Assembly (NCBI GenBank): GCA_037013495.1
Contig: CM072801.1
Span: 37,932,001-37,996,000 of the forward strand
Length of the DNA: 64,000 nt
Direction of reading: 5' to 3'
DNA from: Hippophae tibetana
Taxonomy: Eukaryota; Streptophyta; Magnoliopsida; Rosales; Elaeagnaceae
Positions 1 through 13,215 of the stretch are shown here, one piece after another (position 1 is the first letter of the stretch; each line of letters starts with the position of its first letter). The position numbers and the translations under genes are program-made. The notes beneath the pieces were generated by a model. The model made no database searches and was not told the origin of the DNA. It was given only the letters and a program-made list of their open reading frames with translations.

Positions 1-424
1 ATGCTCACAGTTTCAAGAAAAGAATGTTATTAATATGGGTGGCAACTTTAAACTGTTGTAACTTATAATTCGTGCATCGAAATGACTATAATAATGTATC
101 AAATTGTAGCTCTTTCAATTCCTAAAAACACAATGAGAGAATAGTTTAGTTATCAGAATATGTTTAATCAAAATTACTTCGTTTACACTACTTTCCATCC
201 TCAAATAGTTCGGTTGCATCTTATTACGTTGTTTTCGGTTCTTTTTCTTTTGGGTTCCAATTTGATCATCTTAACCTTATTCTAAGAAATTTAATCATTC
301 TTAATCATTTGAGTTCCTAGGTTGTCCGCCTAAATGTTCCGCATCATTTTGTATAAACATTGGTTGCCGAAAATATGTTATCTATCTTCATGTATTTATT
401 TTTTGATTTTTACATTTAAAAAAA
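1..424 (+). repeat. Partial S-type monomer at the left window edge
   Basis: This is the right-hand part of a short-type unit. It carries the S markers 'gaaaagaatg', 'ggtggcaac' and 'cttataattcgtgcatcg'. Its tail is the tail-1 form (ccgcctaaatgttccgc), with several private differences around 345-360, including a altered tRNA-primer-like site. It is among the most divergent units in the window, in keeping with a position far from the homogenised right side. Confidence 0.85.
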
Positions 425-1013
425 CGTTGTCCATTTAATTTTCTATGCTTTCATAAATCACAAAACACAAAGAAAGAGAGATATTTGTATACCAAGTCTT
501 GTGTTTTCTTTCATTTTGTAGTCATTATTTTGTCTTTCGATTTCATTTCCTTTACCTTTCTCCTTGAAAAAAACAATAGAGTTACTAATGTTCAGAGTTT
601 CAAGAAAAGAATGTTATTAATATGGGTGGCAACTTTAAACTGTTGTAACTTATAATTCGTGCATCGAAATGACGATAATAATGTATCAAATTGTAGCTCT
701 TTCAATTCCTAAAAACACAATGAGAGAATAGTTTAGTTATTGGAATATGTTTAATCAAAATTACTTCGTTTACACTACTTTCCAACCTCTAATAATTAGG
801 TTGCATCTTATTACGTTGGTTTCGGTTCTTGTTCTTTTTGGTTCCAATTTGATCATCTTAACCTTATTCTATGCAATTTAATCATTCTTAATCCTTTGAG
901 TTCCTAGGTTGTCGGCCTAAAGGCTCCGTACCATTTGGTATCAAAGCCTTGGTTGCTAAAAATATGTTATCTATCTTTATGTATTTATTTTTTGTATTTT
1001 ACATTTAAAAAAA
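425..1013 (+). repeat. S-type monomer, extra-short form (589 bp)
   Basis: Short-type unit with all S markers (Cataaatcac head, ggtggcaac, cttataattcg, tail-2 gtcggcctaaagg). It is about 18 bp shorter than other S units because the stretch between 'catttcctt' and 'acctttctccttg' near 546-560 is missing. It is the only complete 589-bp unit in the window. Confidence 0.9.
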
Positions 1014-1620
1014 CGTTGTCCATTTAATTTTCTATGCTTTCAAAAATCACAAAACACAAAGAAAGAGAGATATTTGTATACCAAGTCTTGTGTTTTCTAT
1101 CATTTTGTAGTCATTATTTTGTCTTTCGATTTCATTTCCTTTCTTTCTTTAAATTCTTTGTACCTTTCTCCTTGAAAAAAACAATAGAGCTACTAATGTT
1201 CACAGTTTCAAGAAAAGAATGTTATTAATATGGGTGGCAACTTTAAACTGTTGTAACTTATAATTCGTGCATCGAAATGACTATAATAATGTATCAAATT
1301 GTAGCTCTTTCAATTCCTAAAAACACAATGAGAGAATAGTTTAGTTATTGGAATATGTTTAATCAAAATTACTTCGTTTACACTACTTTCCAACCTCTAA
1401 TAGTTAGGTTGCATCTTATTACGTTGTTTTCGGTTCTTGTTATTTTTGGTTCCAATTTGATCATCTTAACCTTATTCTATGCAATTTAATCATTCTTAAT
1501 CATTTGAGTTCCTAGGTTGTCCGCCTAAATGTTCCGCATCATTTGGTATCAAACCTTGGTTGCCGAAAATATATTATCTATCTTCCTGTATTTATTTTTT
1601 GAATTTTACATTTAAAAAAA
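1014..1620 (+). repeat. S-type monomer (607 bp)
   Basis: Short-type unit with S body markers (ctccttgaaaaaaacaatag, ggtggcaac, cttataattcgtgcatcg). Its tail is mixed: the 'tcggttcttgtt' and 'tatgcaattt' parts are tail-2 like, while 'catttgagtt' and 'ccgcctaaatgttccgc' are tail-1. This marks an exchange between the two tail haplotypes. Confidence 0.88.
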
Positions 1621-2265
1621 CGTTGTCCATTTAATTTTCTATGCTTTCATAAATAACAAAACACAAAGAAAGAGAGATATTTCTACACCAAGTCTTGTGT
1701 TTTTTTTTCAATTTTATTGTCATTATTTTGTCTTTCGATTCAATTTCCTAGTGACATTTAAATTCTTTGTACCATTTTCTTGTTTTATATTTTCTGTGTT
1801 CAACCAATCTTTGTTCTTTAAAGAAATAATAGAGTTACTCCAGTTCGTAATTTCAAGAAAAACTATGTTATTAATATGGGTTACAACTTTAAACTGTTGT
1901 AAATTTGAATTCGTGTATCGAAATAACTATAATAATGTGTCAAAATGTAGCTCTTTCAATTCCCAAAAACACAATGAGAGTATAGTTTATTTATCAGAAT
2001 ATCTTTAACCAAAACTACTTCGTTTACACTACTTCCAACCTCTAGTAGTTAGGTTGCATCTTATTACGTTGTTTTCTGTTCTTTTTTTTTTAGGTTCCAA
2101 TTTCATCGTCTTAACCTTATTCTAAGCAATTTAATCATTCTTAATCATTTGAGTTCCTCGGTTGTCCGCCTAAATGTTCCGCATCATTTGGTATCAAACC
2201 TTGGTTTCCGAAAATGGGTTATCTATCTTCATGTATTTATTTTTTGAATTTTACATTTAAAAAAA
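1621..2265 (+). repeat. L-type monomer, divergent (645 bp)
   Basis: Long-type unit between S units. It carries the central segment that S lacks (tgttttatattttctgtgttc at about 1781-1801) but has more private differences than L units elsewhere. Tail-1 form. Confidence 0.88.
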
Positions 2266-2873
2266 CGTTGTCCATTTAATTTTCTATGCTTTCATAAATC
2301 ACAAAACACAAAGAAAGAGAGATATTTGTATACCAAGTCTTGTGTTTTCTTTCATTTTGTAGTCATTATTTTGTCTTGAGATTTCATTTCCTTTCTTTCT
2401 TTAAATTCTTTGTACCTTTCTGCTTGAAAAAAAATTTAGAGCTACTAATGTTCACAGTTTCAAGAAAAGAATGTTATTAATATGGGTGGCAACTTTAAAC
2501 TGTTGTAACTTATAATTCGTGCATCGAAATGACTATAATAATGTATCAAATTGTAGCTCTTTCAATTCCTAAAAACACAATGAGAGAATAGTTTAGTTAT
2601 CGGAATATGTTTAATCAAAATTACTTCATTTACACTACTCTCCAACCTCTAATAGTTAGGTTGCATCTTATTTCGTTGTTTTCGGTTCTTGTTCTTTTTG
2701 GTTCCAATTTGATCATCTTAACCTTATTGTATGCAATTTAATCATTCTTAATCCTTTGAGTTCCTAGGTTGTCGGCCTAAAGGCTCCGTACCATTTGGTA
2801 TCAAAGCCTTGGTTGCTAAAAATATGTTATCTATCTTCACATATTTATTTTTTGAATTTAACATTTATAAATA
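2266..2873 (+). repeat. S-type monomer (608 bp)
   Basis: Short-type unit with S body and tail-2 (gtcggcctaaaggctccg). Following it, the next unit begins with head-beta, showing the usual linkage of tail-2 with head-beta across the landmark. Confidence 0.9.
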
Positions 2874-3778
2874 CTTTGCCCATTGAATTTTCTATGCTTT
2901 CATAAGTCAAAAATCACAAAGAAAGATAGATATTTGTATACCAAGTCTTGTGTTTTTTTTCAATTTTGTTGTCATTATTTTGTCTTTCGATTTAATTTCC
3001 TAGTGACATTTAAATTCTTTGTACCTTTTTCTTGTTTTATATTTTTTGTCTTCAACCAATCTTTGTTCTTTAAAGAAATAATAGAGTTACTCCAGTTCGT
3101 AGTTTCAAGAAAAACTATGTTATTAATATGGGTTACAACTTTAAACTGTTGTAACTTTGAATTCGTGTATCGAAATGACTATAATAATGTGTCAAATTGT
3201 AGCTCTTTCAATTCCCCAAAACACAATGAAAGAATAGTTTAGTTTTCGGAATATCTTTAATCAAAATTACTTCGTTTACAATACTTTCCAACCTCTAATT
3301 GTTAGGTTGCATCTTATTACGTTGTTTTCTATTCTTTTTCTTTTGGGTTTCAATTTGATCATCTTAACCTTATTCTAAGCAATTTAATCATTCTTAATCA
3401 TTTGAGTTCCTAGGTTTTCCGCCTAAATGTTCCGCATCATTTGGTATCAAACCTTGGTTGCCGAAAATATGTTATCTATCTTCATGGATTTATTTTTTGA
3501 ATTTTACATTTAAAAAAACGTTGTCCATTTAATTTTCTATGCTTTCATAAATAACAAAACACAAAGAAAGAGAGATATTTGGATACCAAGTCTCGTGTTT
3601 TGTTTTTCAATTTTGTTGTCATTATTTTGTCTTTCGATTTAATTTCCTAGTGACATTTAAATTCTTTGTACCTTTTTCTTGTTTTATATTTTCTGTGTTC
3701 AACCAATCTTTGTTCTTTAAAGAAATAATAGAGTTACTCCAGTTCGTAGTTTCAAGAAAAACTATGTTATTAATATGG

Positions 3779-3802
3779 GTTACAACTTTAAACTGTTGTA
3801 AC
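3779..3802 (+). repeat. Short inverted repeat in L monomers (representative)
   Basis: GTTACAAC and GTTGTAAC are exact reverse complements separated by an 8-base spacer (tttaaact), so a hairpin with 8-bp arms is possible. It recurs in most L monomers about 646 bp apart. S units have 'ggtggcaac' in the left arm, and some L units have 'gttgcaac' in the right arm, so the pairing is not strictly kept. Confidence 0.7.
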
Positions 3803-3805
3803 TTT

Positions 3806-3811
3806 GAATTC
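3806..3811 (+). other. EcoRI site GAATTC, about once per L monomer (representative)
   Basis: GAATTC lies in 'ctttgaattcgtg' in nearly all L units, while S units have 'cttataattcg' and lack it. An EcoRI digest of this array should therefore give a strong ~646-bp band, with ~1.25-kb bands where an S unit lies between two L units. Confidence 0.85.
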
Positions 3812-6800
3812 GTGTATCGAAATGACTATATTAATGTGTCAAATTGTAGCTCTTTCAATTCCCCAAAACACAATGAGAGAATAGTTTAGTTATCGGAATA
3901 TCTTTAATCAAAATTACTTCGTTTACAATACTTTCCAACCTCTAATAGTTAGGTTGCATTTATTTCGTTGTTTTCTGTTCTTTTTCTTTTGGGTTCCAAT
4001 TTGATCATCTTAACCTTATTCTAATGAATTTAATCATTCTTAATCATTTGAGTTCCTAGGTTGTCCGCCTAAATGTTCCGCATCATTTGGTATCAAAGCC
4101 TTCGTTGCTAAAAATATGTTATCTATCTTCATGTATTTATTTTTTGAATTTAACATTTAAAAAAACGTTGTCCATTGAATTTTCTATGCTTTCATAAGTC
4201 ACAAATCACAAAGAAAGATAGATATTTGTATACCAAGTCTTGTGTTTTTTTTCAATTTTGTTGTCATTATTTTGTCTTTCGATTTAATTTCCTAGTGACA
4301 TTTAAATTCTTTGTACCTTTTTCTTGTTTTATATTTTTCTGTGTTCAACCAATCTTTGTTCTTTAAAGAAATAATAGAGTTACTCCAGTTCGTAGTTTCA
4401 AGAAAAACTATGTTATTAATATGGGTTACAACTTTAAACTGTTGTAACTTTGAATTCGTGTATCGAAATGACTATAATAATGTGTCAAATTGTAGCTCTT
4501 TCAATTCCCCAAAACACAATGAAAGAATAGTTTAGTTTTCGGAATATCTTTAATCAAAATTACTTCGTTTACAATACTTTCCAACCTCTAATTGTTAGGT
4601 TGCATCTTATTACGTTGTTTTCTATTCTTTTTCTTTTGGGTTTCAATTTGATCATCTTAACCTTATTCTAAGCAATTTAATCATTCTTAATCATTTGAGT
4701 TCCTAGGTTTTCCGCCTAAATGTTCCGCATTATTTGGTATCAAACCTTGGTTGCCGAAAATATGTTATCTATCTTCATGGATTTATTTTTTGAATTTTAC
4801 ATTTAAAAAAACGTTGTCCATTTAATTTTCTATGCTTTCATAAATAACAAAACACAAAGAAAGAGAGATATTTGGATACCAAGTCTCGTGTTTTTTTTTT
4901 CAATTTTGTTGTCATTATTTTGTCTTTCGATTTAATTTCCTAGTGACATTTAAATTCTTTGTACCTTTTTCTTGTTTTATATTTTCTGTGTTCAACCAAT
5001 CTTTGTTCTTTAAAGAAATAATAGAGTTACTCCAGTTCGTAGTTTCAAGAAAAACTATGTTATTAATATGGGTTACAACTTTAAACTGTTGTAACTTTGA
5101 ATTCGTGTATCGAAATGACTATATTAATGTGTCAAATTGTAGCTCTTTCAATTCCCCAAAACACAATGAGAGAATAGTTTAGTTATCGGAATATCTTTAA
5201 TCAAAATTACTTCGTTTACAATACTTTCCAACCTCTAATAGTTAGGTTGCATTTATTTCGTTGTTTTCTGTTCTTTTTCTTTTGGGTTCCAATTTGATCA
5301 TCTTAACCTTATTCTAATGAATTTAATCATTCTTAATCATTTGAGTTCCTAGGTTGTCCGCCTAAATGTTCCGCATCATTTGGTATCAAAGCCTTCGTTG
5401 CTAAAAATATGTTATCTATCTTCATGTATTTATTTTTTGAATTTAACATTTAAAAAAACGTTGTCCATTGAATTTTCAATGCTTTCATAAGTCACAAATC
5501 ACAAAGAAAGATAGATATTTGTATACCAAGTCTTGTGTTTTTTTTCAATTTTGTTGTCATTATTTTGTCTTTCGATTTAATTTCCTAGTGACATTTAAAT
5601 TCTTTGTACCTTTTTCTTGTTTTATATTTTTCTGTGTTCAACCAATCTTTGTTCTTTAAAGAAATAATAGAGTTACTCCAGTTCGTAGTTTCAAGAAAAA
5701 CTATGTTATTAATATGGGTTACAACTTTAAACTGTTGTAACTTTGAATTCGTGTATCGAAATGACTATAATAATGTGTCAAATTGTAGCTCTTTCAATTC
5801 CCCAAAACACAATGAAAGAATAGTTTAGTTTTCGGAATATCTTTAATCAAAATTACTTCGTTTACAATACTTTCCAACCTCTAATTGTTAGGTTGCATCT
5901 TATTACGTTGTTTTCTATTCTTTTTCTTTTGGGTTTCAATTTGATCATCTTAACCTTATTCTAAGCAATTTAATCATTCTTAATCATTTGAGTTCCTAGG
6001 TTTTCCGCCTAAATGTTCCGCATTATTTGGTATCAAACCTTGGTTGCCGAAAATATGTTATCTATCTTCATGGATTTATTTTTTGAATTTTACATTTAAA
6101 AAAACGTTGTCCATTTAATTTTCTATGCTTTCATAAATAACAAAACACAAAGAAAGAGAGATATTTGGATACCAAGTCTCGTGTTTTTTTTTTCAATTTT
6201 GTTGTCATTATTTTGTCTTTCGATTTAATTTCCTAGTGACATTTAAATTCTTTGTACCTTTTTCTTGTTTTATATTTTCTGTGTTCAACCAATCTTTGTT
6301 CTTTAAAAAAATAATAGAGTTACTCCAGTTCGTAGTTTCAAGAAAAACTATGTTATTAATATGGGTTACAACTTTAAACTGTTGTAACTTTGAATTCGTG
6401 TATCGAAATGACTATATTAATGTGTCAAATTGTAGCTCTTTCAATTCCCCAAAACACAATGAGAGAATAGTTTAGTTATCGGAATATCTTTAATCAAAAT
6501 TACTTCGTTTACAATACTTTCCAACCTCTAATAGTTAGGTTGCATTTATTTCGTTGTCTTCTGTTCTTTTTCTTTTGGGTTCCAATTTGATCATCTTAAC
6601 CTTATTCTAATGAATTTAATCATTCTTAATCATTTGAGTTCCTAGGTTGTCCGCCTAAATGTTCCGCATCATTTGGTATCAAAGCCTTCGTTGCTAAAAA
6701 TATGTTATCTATCTTCATGTATTTATTTTTTGAATTTAACATTTAAAAAAACGTTGTCCATTGAATTTTCTATGCTTTCATAAGTCACAAATCACAAAGA

Positions 6801-8690
6801 AAGATAGATATTTGTATACCAAGTCTTGTGTTTTTTTTCAATTTTGTTGTCATTATTTTGTCTTTCGATTTAATTTCCTAGTGACATTTAAATTCTTTGT
6901 ACCTTTTTCTTGTTTTATATTTTTCTGTGTTCAACCAATCTTTGTTCTTTAAAGAAATAATAGAGTTACTCCAGTTCGTAGTTTCAAGAAAAACTATGTT
7001 ATTAATATGGGTTACAACTTTAAACTGTTGTAACTTTGAATTCGTGTATCGAAATGACTATAATAATGTGTCAAATTGTAGCTCTTTCAATTCCCCAAAA
7101 CACAATGAAAGAATAGTTTAGTTTTCGGAATATCTTTAATCAAAATTACTTCGTTTACAATACTTTCCAACCTCTAATTGTTAGGTTGCATCTTATTACG
7201 TTGTTTTCTATTCTTTTTCTTTTGGGTTTCAATTTGATCATCTTAACCTTATTCTAAGCAATTTAATCATTCTTAATCATTTGAGTTCCTAGGTTTTCCG
7301 CCTAAATGTTCCGCATTATTTGGTATCAAACCTTGGTTGCCGAAAATATGTTATCTATCTTCATGGATTTATTTTTTGAATTTTACATTTAAAAAAACGT
7401 TGTCCATTTAATTTTCTATGCTTTCATAAATAACAAAACACAAAGAAAGAGAGATATTTGGATACCAAGTCTCGTGTTTTTTTTTTCAATTTTGTTGTCA
7501 TTATTTTGTCTTTCGATTTAATTTCCTAGTGACATTTAAATTCTTTGTACCTTTTTCTTGTTTTATATTTTCTGTGTTCAACCAATCTTTGTTCTTTAAA
7601 GAAATAATAGAGTTACTCCAGTTCGTAGTTTCAAGAAAAACTATGTTATTAATATGGGTTACAACTTTAAACTGTTGTAACTTTGAATTCGTGTATCGAA
7701 ATGACTATATTAATGTGTCAAATTGTAGCTCTTTCAATTCCCCAAAACACAATGAGAGAATAGTTTAGTTATCGGAATATCTTTAATCAAAATTACTTCG
7801 TTTACAATACTTTCCAACCTCTAATAGTTAGGTTGCATTTATTTCGTTGTTTTCTGTTCTTTTTCTTTTGGGTTCCAATTTGATCATCTTAACCTTATTC
7901 TAATGAATTTAATCATTCTTAATCATTTGAGTTCCTAGGTTGTCCGCCTAAATGTTCCGCATCATTTGGTATCAAAGCCTTCGTTGCTAAAAATATGTTA
8001 TCTATCTTCATGTATTTATTTTTTGAATTTAACATTTAAAAAAACGTTGTCCATTGAATTTTCTATGCTTTCATAAGTCACAAATCACAAAGAAAGATAG
8101 ATATTTGTATACCAAGTCTTGTGTTTTTTTTCAATTTTGTTGTCATTATTTTGTCTTTCGATTTAATTTCCTAGTGACATTTAAATTCTTTGTACCTTTT
8201 TCTTGTTTTATATTTTTCTGTGTTCAACCAATCTTTGTTCTTTAAAGAAATAATAGAGTTACTCCAGTACGTAGTTTCAAGAAAAACTATGTTATTAATA
8301 TGGGTTACAACTTTAAACTGTTGTAACTTTGAATTCGTGTATCGAAATGACTATATTAATGTGTCAAATTGTAGCTCTTTCAATTCCCCAAAACACAATG
8401 AGAGAATAGTTTAGTTATCGGAATATCTTTAATCAAAATTACTTCGTTTACAATACTTTCCAACCTCTAATAGTTAGGTTGCATCTTATTACGTTGTTTT
8501 CTGTTCTTTTTCTTTTGGGTTTCAATTTGATCATCTTAACCTTATTCTAAGCAATTTAATCATTCTTAATCATTTGAGTTCCTAGGTTTTCCGCCTAAAT
8601 GTCCCGCATCATTTGGTATCAAACCTTGGTTGCCGAAAATATGTTATCCATCTTCGTGGATTTATTTTTTGAATTTTACATTTAAAAAAA

Positions 8691-11042
8691 CGTTGTCCAT
8701 TTAATTTTCTATGCTTTCATAAATAACAAAACACAAAGAAAGAGAGATATTTGTATACCAAGTCTTGTGTTTTTTTTTTCATATTTGTTGTCATTATTTT
8801 GTCTTTCGATTTAATTTCCTAGTGACATTTAAATTCTTTGTACCTTTTTATTGTTTTATATTTTCTGTGTTCAACCAATCTTTGTTCTTTAAAGAAATAA
8901 TAGAGTTAGACCAGTTCTTAGTTTCAAGAAAAACTATGTTATTAATATAGGTTACAACTTTAAACTGTTGTAACTTTGAATTCGTGTATCGAAATGACTA
9001 TAATAATGTGTCAAATTGTAGCTCTTTCAATTCCCCAAAACACAATGAGATAATAGTTTAGTTATCGGAATATCTTTAATCAAAATTACTTCGTTTACAA
9101 TACTTTCAACCTCTAATAGTTAGGTTGTATCTTATTACGTTGTTTTCTGTTCTTTTTCTTTTGGGTTCCAATTTGATCATCTTAACCTTATTCTAAGAAA
9201 TTTAATCTTTCTTAATCATTTGAGTTCCTAGGTTGTCCGCCTAAATGTTCCGCATCATTTGGTATCAAACCTTGGTTCCCGAAAATATGTTATCTATCTT
9301 CATGTATTTATTTTTTGAATTTTACATTTAAAAAAACGTTGTCCATTTAATTTTCTATGCTTTCATAAATAACAAAAAACACAAAGAAAGAGACATATTT
9401 GTATACCAAGTCTTGTGTTTTTTTTTCAATTTTGTTGTCATTATTTTGTCTTTCGATTTAATTTCCTAGTGACATTTAAAATCTTTGTACCTTTTTATTG
9501 TTTTATATTTTCTGTGTTCAACCAATCTTTGTTCTTTAAAGAAATAATAGAGTTACTCCAGTTCGTAATTTCAAGAAAAACTATGTTATTAATATGGGTT
9601 ACAACTTTAAACTGTTGTAACTTTGAATTCTTATATCGAAATGACTATAATAATGTGTCAAATGGTAGCTCTTTCAATTCCCCAAAACACAATGAGAGAA
9701 TAGTTTAGTTATCGGAATATCTTTAATCAAAATTACTTCGTTTATAATACTTTCCAACCTCTAATAGTTAGGTTGCATCTTATTACGTTGTTTTCTCTTC
9801 TTTTTCTTTTGGGTTCCAATTTGATCATCTTAACCTTATTCTATGCAATTTAATCATTCTTAATCCTTTGAGTTCCTAGGTTGTCGGCCTAAATGCTCCG
9901 TACCATTTGGTATCAAAGCCTTGGTTGCTGAAAATATGTTATCTATCTTCATATATTTATTTTTTGAATTTAACATTTATAAATACTTTGCCCATTGAAT
10001 TTTCTATGCTTTCATAAGTCACAAATCACAAAGAAAGATAGATATTTGTATACCAAGTCTTGTGTTTTTTTTTCAATTTTGTTGTCATTATTTTGTCTTT
10101 CGATTTAATTTCCTAGTGACATTTAAATTCTTTGAACCTTTTTCTTGTTTTATATTTTCTGTGTTCAACCAATCTTTGTTCTTTAAAGAAATAATAGAGT
10201 TACTCCAGTTCGTAGTTTCAAGAAAAACTATGTTATTAATATGGGTTACAACTTTAAACTGTTGCAACTTTGAATTCGTGTATCGAAATGACTATAATAA
10301 TGTGTCAAATTGTAGCTCTTTCAATTCCCCAAAACACAATGAGAGAATAGTTTAGTTATCGGAATATCTTTAATCAAAATTACTTCGTTTACAATACTTT
10401 CCAACCTCTAATAGTTAGGTTGCATCTTATTACGTTGTTTTCTGTTCTTTTTCTTTTGGGTTCCAATTTGGTCATCTTAACCTTATTCTAAGCAATTTAA
10501 TCATTCTTAATCATTTGAGTTCCTAGGTTGTCCGCCTAAATGTTCCGCATCATTTGGTATCAAAGCCTTGGTTGCTAAAAATATGTTATCTATCTTCACA
10601 TATTTATTTTTTGAATTTAAAATTTATAAATACTTTGCCCATTGAATTTTCTATGCTTTCATAAGTCACAAATCACAAAGAAAGATAGATATTTGTATAC
10701 CAAGTCTTGTGTTTTTTTTTCAATTTTGTTGTCATTATTTTGTCCTTCGATTTAATTTCCTAGTGACATTTAAATTCTTTGTACCTTTTTCTTGTTTTAT
10801 ATTTTCTGTGTTCAACCAATCTTTGTTCTTTAAAGAAATAATAGAGTTACTCCAGTTCGTAGTTTCAAGAAAAACTATGTTATTAATATGGGTTACAACT
10901 TTAAACTGTTGTAACTTTGAATTCGTGTATCGAAATGACTATAATAATGTGTCAAATTGTAGCTCTTTCAATTCCCCAAAACACAATGAGAGAATAGTTT
11001 AGTTATCGGAATATCTTTAATCAAAATTACTTCGTTTACAAT
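8691..11042 (+). repeat. Transitional monomer run between HOR blocks
   Basis: Units start at 8691, 9337, 9986 and 10633. They are L-type and carry mixed haplotypes: alpha heads at 8691 and 9337, beta heads at 9986 and 10633, and a tail-2 end in the 9337 unit. The 9337-9986 interval is 649 bp, the longest in the window, partly from an extra 'aa' in the 'aacaaaaaacac' stretch near 9370. No higher-order period is visible within this run. Confidence 0.85.
10555..10567 (+). other. tRNA-iMet primer-binding-site-like motif (representative; one per monomer)
   Basis: Representative copy of TGGTATCAAAGCC, which nearly matches the plant LTR-retrotransposon primer-binding site complementary to the 3' end of initiator methionine tRNA. 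A CA lies two bases upstream, where an LTR 3' end would be expected. A related motif occurs in every monomer; units with the tail-2 form match better than those with tail-1. I read this as a fossil of an old LTR element from which the monomer arose. No gag-pol region is present. Confidence 0.6.
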
Positions 11043-13215
11043 ACTTTCAACCTCTAATAGTTAGGTTGCATCTTATTTCGTTGTTTTCGGTTCTTGTTCT
11101 TTTTGGTTCCAATTTCATCATCTTAACCTTATTCTATGCAATTTAATCATTCTTAATCCTTTGAGTTCCTAGGTTGTCAGCCTAAAGGCTCCGTACCATT
11201 TGGTATCAAAGCCTTGGTTGCTGAAAATATGTTTTCTATCTTCATATATTTATTTTTTGAATTTAACATTTATAAATACTTTGCCCATTGAATTTTCTAT
11301 GCTTTCATAAGTCACAAATCACAAAGAAAGATAGATATTTGTATACCAAGTCTTGTGTTTTTTTTTCAATTTTGTTGTCATTATTTTGTCTTTCGATTTA
11401 ATTTCCTAGTGACATTTAAATTCTTTGTACCTTTTTCTTGTTTTATATTTTCTGTGTTCAACCAATCTTTGTTCTTTAAAGAAATAATAGAGTTACTCCA
11501 GTTCGTAGTTTCAAGAAAAACTATGTTATTAATATGGGTTACAACTTTAAACTGTTGCAACTTTGAATTCGTGTATCGAAATGACTATAATAATGTGTCA
11601 AATTGTAGCTCTTTCAATTCCCCAAAACACAATGAGAGAATAGTTTAGTTATCGGAATATCTTTAATCAAAATTACTTCGTTTACAATACTTTCCAACCT
11701 CTAATAGTTAGGTTGCATCTTATTACGTTGTTTTCTGTTCTTTTTCTTTTGGGTTCCAATTTGATCATCTTAACCTTATTCTAAGCAATTTAATCATTCT
11801 TAATCATTTGAGTTCCTAGGTTGTCCGCCTAAATGTTCCGCATCATTTGGTATCAAAGCCTTGTTTGCTAAAAATATGTTATCTATCTTCAAATATTTAT
11901 TTTTTGAATTTAACATTTATAAATACTTTTCCCATTGAATTTTCTATGCTTTCATAAGTCACAAATCACAAAGAAAGATAGATATTTGTATACCAAGTCT
12001 TGTGTTTTTTTTCAATTTTGTTGTCATTATTTTGTCCTTCGATTTAATTTCCTAGTGACATTTAAATTCTTTGTACCTTTTTCTTGTTTTATATTTTCTG
12101 TGTTCAACCAATCTTTGTTCTTTAAAGAAATAATAGAGTTACTCCAGTTCGTAATTTCAAGAAAAACTATGTTATTAATATGGGTTACAACTTTAAACTG
12201 TTGTAACTTTGAATTCGTGTATCGAAATGACTATAATAATGTGTCAAATTGTAGCTCTTTCAATTCCCCAAAACACAATGAGAGAATAGTTTAGTTATCG
12301 GAATATCTTTAATCAAAATTACTTCGTTTACAATACTTTCCAACCTCTAATAATTAGGTTGCATCTTATTACGTTGTTTTCTATTCTTTTTCTTTTGGGT
12401 TTCAATTTGATCATCTTAACCTTATTCTAAGCAATTTAATAATTCCTAATCATTTGAGTTCCTAGGTTGTCCGCCTAAATGTTCCGCATCATTTGGTATC
12501 AAACCTTGGTTGCCGAAAATATGTTATCTATCTTCATGTATTTATTTTTTGAATTTTACATTTAAAAAAAAGTTGTCCATTTAATTTTCTATGCTTTCAT
12601 AAATAACAAAACACAAAGAAAGGGAGATATTTGTATACCAAGTCTTGTGTTTTTTTTTTCAATTTTGTTGTCATTATTTTGTCTTTCGATTTAATTTCCT
12701 AGTGACATTTAAATTCTTTGTACCTTTTTCTTGTTTTATATTTTCTGTGTTCAACCAATCTTTGTTCTTTAAAGAAATAATAGAGTTACTCCAGTTCGTA
12801 GTTTCAAGAAAAACTATGTTATTAATATAGGTTACAACTTTAAACTGTTGTAACTTTGAATTCGTGTATCGAAATGACTATAATAATGTGTCAAATTGTA
12901 GCTCTTTATTTCCCCAAATCACAATGAGAGAATAGTTTAGTTATCGGAATATCTTTAATCAAAATTACTTCGTTTACAATACTTTCAACCTCTAATAGTT
13001 AGGTTGCATCTTATTACGTTGTTTTCTGTTCTTTTTCTTTTGGGTTCCAATTTGATCATCTTAACCTTATTCTAAGCAATTTAATCATTCTTAATCATTT
13101 GAGTTCCTAGGTTGTCCGCCTAAATGTTCCGCATCATTTGGTATCAAACCTTGGTTGCCGAAAATATGTTATCTATCTTCATGTATTTATTTTTTGAATT
13201 TTACATTTAAAAAAA

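Larger units (their letters stand above)
2874..8690 (+). repeat. Dimeric higher-order repeat, 1293 bp, about 4.5 copies
   Basis: Landmarks at 3519, 4812, 6105, 7398 and 8691 are exactly 1293 bp apart. Unit A starts at 3519, 4812, 6105 and 7398; it has 'ggataccaagtctcg', 'ctatattaatg', 'gcatttatttcg' and 'ccttcgttgct'. Unit B starts at 4166, 5459, 6752 and 8045; it has 'aatgaaagaatag', 'ctctaattgttagg', 'ctattc' and 'ggttttccgcc'. A B-like unit with head-beta (2874-3518) precedes the first dimer. The last B (8045-8690) switches to A-like sequence in its middle. Copies differ at only a few positions that I could see, for example near 3600, 5479, 6307 and 6557, so amplification is very recent or the copies are being homogenised. 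Confidence 0.95.

Noticed and set aside
3806-3830. CENP-B box
   Set aside because: The 'cttcg' and 'tatcga' contexts lack the second half (CGGG) of the known box.
3824-3836. TATA-like 'ctataataatg' as a promoter
   Set aside because: In AT-rich sequence this is expected by chance, and no transcript or conserved start context can be seen.
10555-10567. tRNA gene
   Set aside because: Only the primer-site-like stretch is present; there is no cloverleaf or A and B box arrangement around it.
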